NCBI RefSeq assembly: GCF_026283965.1
Contig: NZ_JAPDPD010000004.1
Coordinates: 186,001-250,000 of the forward strand
DNA: 64,000 nucleotides
Source of the DNA: Dyella subtropica
GTDB taxonomy: Bacteria > Pseudomonadota > Gammaproteobacteria > Xanthomonadales > Rhodanobacteraceae
Direction: 5' to 3'
Shown here one piece after another: positions 52,379 to 60,200 of this stretch. A program made the translations under genes and the position numbers. Numbering within the stretch: position 1 is the stretch's first letter; each line of letters opens with the position of its first letter. The notes below the pieces were generated by a model. That model was given only the letters and a program-made list of their open reading frames with translations, had not been told where the DNA came from and did no database searches.

Positions 52379-54055
52379 GTGACACGTTCCATCACGTTGC
52401 GCTTGTCGCCCCTCGCCATGACCCTGTTGGCTGCCCCTGCGTTCGCGCAACAGGTACCGCCCAGCAGCGGCCAGCTATTGCAACAGGCGCAGCCCTCACA
52501 GCAGCAGTTGCCCCGCAGTAAACCGGCAGTGCAGATCCAGCCCCCCGAGACTGCCCAAGCCAACGACAACACCCCTTTCGATGTGAAGCAGATCGTTGTT
52601 GGCGGCAACACGGTTTTCGATAACGCCACACTGCATGCACTGGTCGCCTATGGCGAAGGCCGCACGCAAACGCTCGCGACGCTCTCGGCCATCGCTCAGC
52701 GCATTACTGACTTCTATCGCGCTCACGGTTATCCGTTGTCCCGTGCGATCGTACCGGCACAAGCGTTGAATGATGGCCTGGTGCAGCTCAAGATCGTCGA
52801 GGCGCGCTACGACCAGGTGCAAGTGAGCAACCACAGCCGTGTCCAGACGAGCCTGCTCAACGCCACCCTTAGTCCGCTGCAATCCGGCCAACTGGTAACG
52901 CAGGATTCCCTGGATCGCCAGTTGCTGCTGTTGAACGATCTGCCAGGGGTGCAAGGGCATGCCGTACTAGGCCCCGGCAACGCACCCGGAACCAGCAACC
53001 TCAGTGTTGACGCGCAGGCGCTGCCGGCCGTAACCGGCAACCTAACGCTGGACGATGGAGGTGATCGCTATACCGGTCGATTCCGTCTCGGTGGCAACGT
53101 GGCTGTGAACAATCTGGCGGGCCTCGGCGATCAGCTCAGCGCGGGGGCTCTGGTTTCCGACGGGCACATGCATTACGGCCACGTGGCCTACGACTTTGCG
53201 TTCAATGGTGCGGGCACCCGGTTCGGACTGGCGTACTCCGCGCTGTCCTACCAACTGGGCGATGGCCTGTCGAAACTGGATGCCCGAGGGCATGCCACGG
53301 CAGCCAGCGCTTGGTTGTTCCAGCCCATCGTGCGCAGCCCCAACACAAATCTCAGCGTCCGACTGCAAGTCGACAATCGCCATCTGGCGGACGACACCGG
53401 CAGCACCGGTGTGCACGACGACCGCCACTCGTGGGACTGGATGGCCAATGGCACGTTTGATCACCGTGATGAGTGGGGCGGGGGAGGTGTGACGCTGGCA
53501 CAACTATCGGTGACACGCGGGCAACTGGGTTTTGACGACCCCGCAGCAAAGGCCAGTGATGCCCTGACGACTAACAAGCAGGGCCACGAGCTGCATTGGG
53601 ATGGCAGTGTGAGCCGTCTGCAGATGATCACTGCCACGACGCGCCTGTACGTGGCACTCAGTGGTCAGTACAGCCATCGCAACCTGGATTCCTCCCAGCA
53701 GTTCCTGCTTGGCGGCATGCAGAGCGTGCGCGGCTACGAAGTGAGCACACTGGCGGGTGCTTCCGGATACTTGGCCGCGGTGGAATTGCGCCACGACTTG
53801 AGCCTGCCGGGCGGTGCTTGGCAGGGTAGTGCGTTTGTCGATCAGGGTGGCATATGGATCAACCCGCAGCGGTGGGCCGGCAACACCGGCAGCAACCATG
53901 CCACGCTGAGCAGCGTGGGCTTGGGGCTGAACTGGGCGGGCCCGGATCAATGGGTGGCGCAGATTCAAGTGGGACAACCGGTAGGCAGCACGCCGGCACG
54001 GGCGGGCAAGCGTCCGTCCACGCGAGCGTGGGTGCAGCTCAGCAAGGGATTTTGA
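52379..54055 (+). CDS. TpsB: outer-membrane transporter of the two-partner secretion system (FhaC/ShlB type)
   Basis: This 558-residue protein has a signal peptide (LRLSPLAMTLLAAPAFA) followed by a Gln/Pro-rich linker. Next come two POTRA-like regions (FDVKQIVVGGNTVFDNATLHAL... and VQLKIVEARYDQVQV), then a 16-strand barrel with the conserved VRGY motif (GGMQSVRGYEVSTLAG), ending in LSKGF with C-terminal Phe. POTRA domains recognise the TPS domain of the partner and the barrel exports it. The gene starts with GTG, 44 bp after tpsA1, so it is in the same operon. A second tpsA in the window shares the same TPS domain and may use this transporter too. Confidence 0.93.
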   Translation: MTRSITLRLSPLAMTLLAAPAFAQQVPPSSGQLLQQAQPSQQQLPRSKPAVQIQPPETAQANDNTPFDVKQIVVGGNTVFDNATLHALVAYGEGRTQTLATLSAIAQRITDFYRAHGYPLSRAIVPAQALNDGLVQLKIVEARYDQVQVSNHSRVQTSLLNATLSPLQSGQLVTQDSLDRQLLLLNDLPGVQGHAVLGPGNAPGTSNLSVDAQALPAVTGNLTLDDGGDRYTGRFRLGGNVAVNNLAGLGDQLSAGALVSDGHMHYGHVAYDFAFNGAGTRFGLAYSALSYQLGDGLSKLDARGHATAASAWLFQPIVRSPNTNLSVRLQVDNRHLADDTGSTGVHDDRHSWDWMANGTFDHRDEWGGGGVTLAQLSVTRGQLGFDDPAAKASDALTTNKQGHELHWDGSVSRLQMITATTRLYVALSGQYSHRNLDSSQQFLLGGMQSVRGYEVSTLAGASGYLAAVELRHDLSLPGGAWQGSAFVDQGGIWINPQRWAGNTGSNHATLSSVGLGLNWAGPDQWVAQIQVGQPVGSTPARAGKRPSTRAWVQLSKGF

Positions 54056-54080
54056 CGTGACAGCGTGTACTTTCGTTTGA

Positions 54081-54106
54081 ACCCAACTCGGGCGCCGGAG
54101 TTGGGT
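54081..54106. terminator. Bidirectional-looking hairpin between convergent genes
   Basis: ACCCAACTC and GAGTTGGGT form a perfect 9-bp stem around an 8-base loop, 25 bp after the tpsB stop and about 67 bp from the end of the convergent deiminase gene. T-runs are absent. The placement fits a shared terminator. Confidence 0.6.
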
Positions 54107-54172
54107 GATTCGGGAGCGTTATCGTCATGGGACTAATGCGCGCCAACGGAAGGCGGCCAGGCTACCGTTACA

Positions 54173-55993
54173 TCAGCTGATTTGCTGCTGTGTCGCGCAA
54201 TGTATCGTGCCGCCGCCGTTCGCAATGCCGTCCGTGGTTATCTGAATGACGTAACGCTCAGGGTAGATGGCCTGGACGATCTGAAACGCGAGCAGATCAT
54301 TCGTCGGATCGCCGAACTGCGACATGACTATGCACCGGTTCGCCTCATAGTAGCCAACGTAGCCGGCGGCGAACGTGATTTCAAAGCCTGGCCTGTATGT
54401 CACCAGCGCGTTGTTGATGCCCGTTGATCGCACATTGACCGTCGACTTGACCTTGCTGAGGTCCGGAGTCGGCAGAAGAACGATGTTGATCTGATCGCGC
54501 TGCCGCAAGAGCGCGGCGAGATCGCTGATGGGAATCTGATTGATGGTTAGCGAGCCCAATGTGACTACGGCCGTGGGTACCCCCGCAGGCATCGGTTGCC
54601 ATACCTTCACCACCGGTGCGGCCGAACCGAAATAGGTCAGGTTTTCTTGAGCCGTCGTCTGCGGGGACGCGCCGCCCGGCAGGCTGGCCAGCAAGGCGGA
54701 CAAGTTCAGAGCATCAACCGATGTAGGCTGCCGGTCATTGTCGTTGACCTTGCCGCCATCCCATGTGGCCAGGATCACCGTCGCAAAGGCAGATGCTCCA
54801 GCGGACGGGAACCGCATGTAAAAGTCGGCATGGCCATCGGTAATTTCGGACGCCCTGACACCGGGAATCCAATAGACCTTGCGAACGCCGAGCAGTCGAT
54901 TGAATTCGCCCTCTATCTCTGCAACCGTCTTGGATGGGTTGCGGTTGTTGTTGATCACGCAGCTCTTGGTGACGATGGCCAGCCCGTTGCCACTCAATTC
55001 CACGCCTCCTCCCTCCATCGTGAGCCACGTGGACATCGGGGTTGCCCCGGTGCGCTCGATGATCGAGTGCGCAACGTCCATGTCGCCATCAATGACCTGG
55101 AACTCAACGCCACCCAGGCCGTTGGCTGCATCGAAGGGTCCCATCTTGACGGTGTCGTATCGAAAGAGCGAAGCCAGGCCGGTGGCCTGACGAAGACCGT
55201 TGAGATTGTTGGCCGACGGCGCCAGCCCGTCATTGTTCGGGCCAAAGCCCTGGCCCCATCCGTTGAAATTGAAGTTGATACCGTAGGTCCGGCCATCCGA
55301 GCCCTTGGCGAAGACGGGCGCGGTATCCCGAACCCACAGGTCATTGATCGGCTGCCGTGCAAAGCTGACCCGATCAGATCGAATGGCAGGCAACGGCTTA
55401 TCGGCATCCGGCCCGGTCGTAGGGGAGGCGACCAGGATTCGTCCGCCAGGCACTCCGTTGGCCGTTGTCTGATAGGGCGACTGCGTTGTCGAAGCGCTGA
55501 TCGGCGCTGACGTGAACTGGATGGTGTTCTTTTCGCCGACGCCGGCAATCATGCGGGCCACGTGTGCGTTCGCATCGACCAGATCCTGATCGCCGCGGTT
55601 GAGGTTCACGCTCCTGGGCGTGTCGACAAGCATGTTGACCAACTCGAAGCGCGACAGCTGCGTCGCGATACGAATAAGGTCTTCGCGCGCCATGGCTCGG
55701 GTTAGAGGCAGGTCCGTCGACCCGTTCCGGTTGGCGGCCACCATGGTGGCATCGTCACCCCAGGCGGACACCGTGGCGCCAAACGCCATCCATGTCGCCG
55801 CGTGCTCCGCACCTTCGCTGGGGACTTTGAGGGTCACGGAAGTAGGCACCCCCGGATTCCCGGGCGTGTTGCCGCCCGCGGCGGCGTCTTCGCCACCGCC
55901 GCCATCCCCGCCGCACCCTGACAAGGGAGCGACCAAGAGAAAGGCACCGGCTGTCATCGATGCTTCAATAAACTTGCGTCTCGTCAATTTCAT
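54173..55993 (-). CDS. TAT-exported lipoprotein of the agmatine/peptidylarginine deiminase family, 606 aa
   Basis: The N-terminus MKLTRRKFIEA has a twin-arginine motif, and LSGC near residue 27 is a lipobox, so the protein should be folded before export and lipid-anchored. The catalytic part carries the family marks: NDLWVRDTAPVF, MEGGGVEL, ITDGHADFY and, at the C-terminus, GGGTIHCATQQ with the nucleophilic Cys. It is longer than ordinary agmatine deiminase (about 370 aa) because of insertions (about 150-220 and 400-470). The family converts guanidino groups to ureido groups (agmatine, or arginine in peptides). The exported location argues for extracellular agmatine or protein substrates. A related but shorter gene lies 149 bp upstream on the same strand. 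Confidence 0.87.
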   Translation of the reverse strand: MKLTRRKFIEASMTAGAFLLVAPLSGCGGDGGGGEDAAAGGNTPGNPGVPTSVTLKVPSEGAEHAATWMAFGATVSAWGDDATMVAANRNGSTDLPLTRAMAREDLIRIATQLSRFELVNMLVDTPRSVNLNRGDQDLVDANAHVARMIAGVGEKNTIQFTSAPISASTTQSPYQTTANGVPGGRILVASPTTGPDADKPLPAIRSDRVSFARQPINDLWVRDTAPVFAKGSDGRTYGINFNFNGWGQGFGPNNDGLAPSANNLNGLRQATGLASLFRYDTVKMGPFDAANGLGGVEFQVIDGDMDVAHSIIERTGATPMSTWLTMEGGGVELSGNGLAIVTKSCVINNNRNPSKTVAEIEGEFNRLLGVRKVYWIPGVRASEITDGHADFYMRFPSAGASAFATVILATWDGGKVNDNDRQPTSVDALNLSALLASLPGGASPQTTAQENLTYFGSAAPVVKVWQPMPAGVPTAVVTLGSLTINQIPISDLAALLRQRDQINIVLLPTPDLSKVKSTVNVRSTGINNALVTYRPGFEITFAAGYVGYYEANRCIVMSQFGDPTNDLLAFQIVQAIYPERYVIQITTDGIANGGGTIHCATQQQIS

Positions 55994-56142
55994 GATCGTT
56001 GCATTAGGTAAAGCGTTAGCGGACTACGCAGCCGACATGGCTTTGCGTAAGTCCACAGACGCGATCAAGGTAATCGATGCGCGAACGCATCAAGAAAGGT
56101 TGGCCAGCCCATGGGGCGTACGACCGAAACACTAAAGCCTTG
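55994..56142. other. Gap between the two deiminase genes
   Basis: This 149-base gap has no gene and no clear terminator. The start of the downstream gene has no obvious Shine-Dalgarno sequence. Confidence 0.4.
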
Positions 56143-57261
56143 TCAGAAGCTGCCCTCTGGCTGCTGCTGAGTGACGCAATGGATCATGCCGCCATTGGCG
56201 TAGAGATTTCGCACATCGATCCCAACCACCACGCGATCCGGGAAAACCCGCTGAAGCGCCGCTTTGGCGACGGCGTCGTTCGCGTCGTTATACGTTGGCA
56301 TCAGCACGACCGAATTGCCGACATAGAAGTTGACGTACGAGCCCTTGTATCCGAGGTCCTTACCGTAGCTCGTCACCACGTTGTTTTCGGTGAGCGGCAA
56401 TTGAACGAATTTGTATGGCGCACCATTGACATCTTTGGCAGCGTAAAGTCGCTGGATGTCGGTGGAGGAAAGGCCCCAGTCATTGAGGTCGGCCGGACTC
56501 ATCGTGGCAATGGTGTCGCTTGTCGCAAATCGCGCAAAGCCGTCGATATGCATATCTGTGATGTCGGCATTCCGAACACCGTCCAACCAGATGAAGTTTG
56601 AAACACCCAGGTTGGCGGCAAGCACCGCATCCATCTGATCTTCGGTCACATCTGGATTGCGGTTGGGGTTGAGGATAGAACTGCGCGTGGCCAGAAAAGT
56701 GCCGCGCCCATCGGTTTCCACGGCACCGCCTTCAACAACATAGTTGCTGAGGTCGACCTTCGACATATTGAGCTCTCTCGCAACCACCGCGGGAACTTCC
56801 GCGCTCAAGTGATACGACTGCTTCTCGCCCCAGCCATTGAAGCCCCAGCTTTGAATAGCCATGGCGTGGTCAGGGCCATAAACGAAAACTGGGCCGTTGT
56901 CGCGAACCCACACATCGTCCGTGGGCTGAACCACGAAGGTCACGTTGGCCAGCGGGATGTCGGCTTCAGTCAGCAGATTTTGAATGCGCTCCTGCTCGCT
57001 GGCGCTGTAGGCGACAATGTGAACCTTTTCGCCGCTTACCAGGGAGCGCGTCATTTCGATCCAGGTCGACTCGATGCGGTCCCTGTAGGTGGAGCCATAG
57101 GTATAGGAATGCGGCCACTGCAGCCAGGTGCCTTCATGGCGGACATTCTCGTGCGGCATCGTGGTTTGGGCACCGGCACATGCTGTGCTGAGAAGTGCCA
57201 TGGCGGCTAGAAGCAAAGCCGGGCGACGGGTGGCAAGGCGTTTCGTTTCGCGATGTGACAT
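56143..57261 (-). CDS. Exported agmatine-deiminase-like enzyme, 372 aa
   Basis: The size matches ordinary agmatine deiminase (AguA type), but a Sec-type signal peptide (RPALLLAAMALLSTACAGA) precedes the enzyme. Motifs: WLQWPHSY, DDVWVRDNGPVF, VVEGGAVE, ITDMHIDGF and GGMIHCVTQQQ with the catalytic Cys. The second Gly-His region reads TDMH where most members have TDGH. Start MSHRETKR at 57261 has GAGG 7 nt upstream; the frame extends to 57342 but adds a sequence ahead of the signal peptide. Together with the 606-aa paralogue it makes a pair of exported guanidine-modifying enzymes, next to adhesin genes and a two-component system. Confidence 0.88.
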   Translation of the reverse strand: MSHRETKRLATRRPALLLAAMALLSTACAGAQTTMPHENVRHEGTWLQWPHSYTYGSTYRDRIESTWIEMTRSLVSGEKVHIVAYSASEQERIQNLLTEADIPLANVTFVVQPTDDVWVRDNGPVFVYGPDHAMAIQSWGFNGWGEKQSYHLSAEVPAVVARELNMSKVDLSNYVVEGGAVETDGRGTFLATRSSILNPNRNPDVTEDQMDAVLAANLGVSNFIWLDGVRNADITDMHIDGFARFATSDTIATMSPADLNDWGLSSTDIQRLYAAKDVNGAPYKFVQLPLTENNVVTSYGKDLGYKGSYVNFYVGNSVVLMPTYNDANDAVAKAALQRVFPDRVVVGIDVRNLYANGGMIHCVTQQQPEGSF

Positions 57262-57479
57262 GGCGTTACCTCGGGGTGCGCGCCGGGCGCATGAAGGGTT
57301 CGGCTGGCACCTTACGGGGCCAACCTGATATCGAGCTGACACCCCGGCCTTGCTTTCCCGTCACCGCACCATTTCATGTGGCGTCACCCATACCTGACCC
57401 GCCCTGTATCCAGCACCTTTCTTGGGAAGGGCAGGCAAGACGAACAATGCATGTTTGTTGGGGGTTTCCAGCCCAGCCT
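57262..57479. other. Intergenic region upstream of the deiminase gene
   Basis: About 220 bases between the histidine kinase stop and the deiminase start, likely holding the deiminase promoter. I see no consensus element or terminator. Confidence 0.4.
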
Positions 57480-58721
57480 TCAGCTGATCTGCAGGCGCAC
57501 CCTGGCGCCGTGCGGCGCGAGGTTCTCGAGAATCAGCTGGCCACCATGAAGTTCGGCAATGTGCTGCACGATGGATAAGCCAAGACCGTAACCCGGGCTC
57601 CCTGGTGCCTTGCGAAAAGCCTCCCGCGCACTCGCCAACTGATCCATCGGAAAGCCGGCGCCATCATCTTCAATCGTGACCGTGTGATGGCGCACTGTTA
57701 CGTGTACCGAAGCGCCGGTGTCGCTGTCGGTACGTCCATGGGTCAACGCGTTCTCGATCAGATTGCGCACCGCGATTTGCAGGAGGCGCGGGTCCGCAAC
57801 GACAACGGACTCCTCCATGTCCGTGGTGATGCCATGTCCCTCCGGAAGCGCCGCTTCTACGATCAGGTCAAGGCGGACTTTTTCCTTCATGACCCCGGCG
57901 GCCGACGAGTCGAGCTGCGCCAGAAGCAGCAGCTTGTCGATCAACGTCGCACTTGTTCGCGCCACATGACGAACCTGCGTAAAACCTTCGTCCAGCGAGA
58001 TATCTCCGTAACCCACCGAATCGCAGATGGCGAGCAGGTTGGCCACCGGTGCACGAAGTTCGTGGGCCGCTGCCGCGATCAAGCGCTCACGGATATCCAT
58101 GGTCTCCACAACAGGGCGCAGGGCCTGGCGAGCCAGCAGGGTGCCGACCGCGAGGCCGAGCAGGGCAAGCGCGGTCACTGCAAACAGGAGATTGCGCGTA
58201 AAGACGGCGTGTGCCGCATCGATCGCTCTTGGGTCGCCCAACACGAGGATCCTCGCCGCAACGTGATCGGCGTCGTCGTAGGTGGTTTTTGCCAAAGACA
58301 AATAAGAGGCGCCCGAGCTGTCGCGCCCCTCGCGGATCACGCCGTCCTCGCTGCCCGCATTGGCATTCGCCAGCTCGGCGGGAGCGCGGATGTTGAATAT
58401 GGCCTGTTTGGGCCTTAGCAGGACGGTATCGGGCGATCGTTGCGAGATAACCCAGATATCAACGCCGCCAGTGAGCAGGCCAGGCTCTTTGTGGAGGAGT
58501 TCGTCGTGGAAGCGGCCTTGTGCATCGAACCAGCTCAGCCCATAAACAGCCATCGCCCGCAGCCGCAGCATGTCTTCGAGCCCGACGCGCCCCAGCCGAG
58601 CATTCATGCTTATGGCCAACGTGCCCAGGCACGCGATGCCCACGATCCACGCGACAGCCCAACTCACGGTGAGCTTCAGATACAGACGCTGGTGGATGGT
58701 GTTATGACGACGCTTTGTCAT
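57480..58721 (-). CDS. Sensor histidine kinase, 413 aa
   Basis: Two membrane helices (about 15-38 and 180-200) enclose a periplasmic sensor of about 140 residues. The cytoplasmic part has the H-box AAAHELRAPVANLL, N-box NLIENALTHG, G1 DDGAGF and G2 GYGLGLSI. There is no clear HAMP linker motif beyond a short helix (LRPVVETMDIRERL). Start MTKRRHNT at 58721 overlaps the response-regulator stop by 20 bp, so the pair is translationally coupled. It should phosphorylate the regulator encoded just upstream. The signal is unknown. Confidence 0.9.
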   Translation of the reverse strand: MTKRRHNTIHQRLYLKLTVSWAVAWIVGIACLGTLAISMNARLGRVGLEDMLRLRAMAVYGLSWFDAQGRFHDELLHKEPGLLTGGVDIWVISQRSPDTVLLRPKQAIFNIRAPAELANANAGSEDGVIREGRDSSGASYLSLAKTTYDDADHVAARILVLGDPRAIDAAHAVFTRNLLFAVTALALLGLAVGTLLARQALRPVVETMDIRERLIAAAAHELRAPVANLLAICDSVGYGDISLDEGFTQVRHVARTSATLIDKLLLLAQLDSSAAGVMKEKVRLDLIVEAALPEGHGITTDMEESVVVADPRLLQIAVRNLIENALTHGRTDSDTGASVHVTVRHHTVTIEDDGAGFPMDQLASAREAFRKAPGSPGYGLGLSIVQHIAELHGGQLILENLAPHGARVRLQIS

Positions 58722-59382
58722 CAGGCGCCTCAAGGATGTATCCAGCGCCGCGCACTGTGCGAAGCAGCGGCGGCCCGCCCAGTTTTCTGCGCAATGACGC
58801 AATGATCACTTCTTCGGCATTGGACGCCGGCTGATTTTCCTCACCCCAACACCCGGCGATCAGCTCATCGCGCGACACGACCTTTCCAGCACGCTCCGCC
58901 AACAACTGCAGGGCGACAAACTCCTTGTTGCGCAGAGGGAGGGCAATGCCGGCGCGCCGAACTTCACGACGCCCGACATCAACCTCGAGGTCGGCAATAC
59001 GAATAATGCTAGGCCTGATGACTGATCCACGACGCGCTATCGCGGCAAGGCGAGCAAGCAACTCTTCCATGTCGAACGGTTTGACCAGATAGTCATCGGC
59101 CCCAACCTCGAAGCCACTCAGCCGATCAGCCACGCGATCGAAAGCGGTCAGGAACAGCGCAGGCGTGGTCACTCCGCGGTCTCGCCAGCCCTTCAGGCGA
59201 AGCAGTGCATCGCCATCGGGCAGGAGCCGGTCCAGGACCCATACGTCGTAGGTATATGACTGGATAAACGATTCGGCGGTGGCGCCATCAGCCGCCTCAT
59301 CAACCGCATGCCCTGAAGCGCGGAGCCGTTTCGCGATGGCATTCCTGACAGGTGCCTGGTCCTCAACAACTAAAGCGCGCAT
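58702..59382 (-). CDS. OmpR/PhoB-type response regulator, 226 aa
   Basis: The receiver domain (1-115) has the acidic pair ED near residue 7, the phospho-acceptor Asp in VLDRLLPDG (near 51) and Lys in VKPF. A winged-helix DNA-binding domain (125-220) follows, with VSRDELIAGCWG and VRGAGYIL. It lies first in a two-gene operon with the histidine kinase and is divergent from the second tpsA, 818 bp away. Control of the nearby adhesin or deiminase genes is plausible but not shown by the sequence. Confidence 0.92.
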   Translation of the reverse strand: MRALVVEDQAPVRNAIAKRLRASGHAVDEAADGATAESFIQSYTYDVWVLDRLLPDGDALLRLKGWRDRGVTTPALFLTAFDRVADRLSGFEVGADDYLVKPFDMEELLARLAAIARRGSVIRPSIIRIADLEVDVGRREVRRAGIALPLRNKEFVALQLLAERAGKVVSRDELIAGCWGEENQPASNAEEVIIASLRRKLGGPPLLRTVRGAGYILEAPDDKASS

Positions 59383-60137
59383 GACTCAGATGACTGGAAT
59401 GCTAGTCAGTTCGCTGGAGCATAGCGCATGCCCAGACGCAAAGCGGGGCAGGCGCCTTTAGATCCGCGGCCTGGTCGCGGAGTAAGGGCTAGTGACGCAC
59501 TGGTCGGACTGGCGTCGGCAAAACCCTGAAAGGTCCGTGTGCTCAAAGCACGCCAAAGCGATTGGGAGCCGACGCGCGACTAGCTCATCGTGGCCCGGCA
59601 CTGCTTAGGCGGTGCAGCGTCTAGAGGCCGGATATACGTGTGCAGCCGACACGGACGCCAGAGCTAGGGGATGCTTGGCAAAGGGGAGGAGTCCATATAC
59701 GGATCTTCGGCCGCCGGCTCCGCAGTCAGGTCGCAGGGGAGGGCTGTGGGCACAAAAAATTGCGATCGATGCCGACGACATACTGGTGGGCGTGGATCGC
59801 CATGGGCCACGCCGCTCAGGCGGATCATGCCGATCAGAACGAAGTGCCAGCCGTTGGTCTGGCCACTGCGCAATTCCATGCGGTGGGCGACGACCCGAAC
59901 GGGCGAGGTCAAAGAGCATTTTGTGATATGAATCACAAATGGGAGGCATGGCGGCCGGCTCAATCTCGGCCCAAGGTGTCGAATTTTTCAGCAACGCGAA
60001 TCGTTGTTGATTTCGTTGTGCCACCGCGCTGTTGCTGGCGGCGAACGAGAGAGTTGGCACAAAAGCTGCCTTGAGTTTTTGGGTATCGCCATTTGAGGGG
60101 ACACACGGCTCGTGCGAAGCGTGCGTGATATCGGTCG
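59383..60137. other. Long intergenic region between response regulator and tpsA2
   Basis: About 750 bases without a supported gene. Open frames on both strands lack ribosome sites and recognisable protein features. The one strong element is a consensus CRP-type palindrome at 59922-59937. Promoters for the two-component operon (minus) and tpsA2 (plus) should lie here. Confidence 0.55.
59922..59937. promoter_or_regulatory. CRP/Clp-type site TGTGA-N6-TCACA
   Basis: TGTGATATGAATCACA matches the CRP consensus exactly, and symmetry extends outward (TTTGTGAT...ATCACAAA). It is 264 bp upstream of the tpsA2 start and 540 bp from the response-regulator start. In Xanthomonas relatives the CRP-like protein Clp controls adhesion and exopolysaccharide genes. 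Confidence 0.65.
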
Positions 60138-60200
60138 ACCCACTACCACATGACGTGAAGTTTGGCGCTCAGACCTGAGCACCACACAGGGGGCAATCTG
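60138..60200 (+). promoter_or_regulatory. Conserved leader upstream of tpsA2
   Basis: The sequence before the GTG start (CCACTACCACATGACGTGAA ... AGGGGGCAATCTG) repeats the leader of tpsA1. The hairpin has shifted: GCTCA and TGAGC can pair here instead of GGCGCT with AGCGCC. Confidence 0.45.

Noticed and set aside
59640-60074. 144-codon plus-strand frame (and 59605-60060 on minus) upstream of tpsA2
   Set aside because: There is no ribosome site and no recognisable protein, and the CRP-type palindrome lies inside it. Treated as intergenic.
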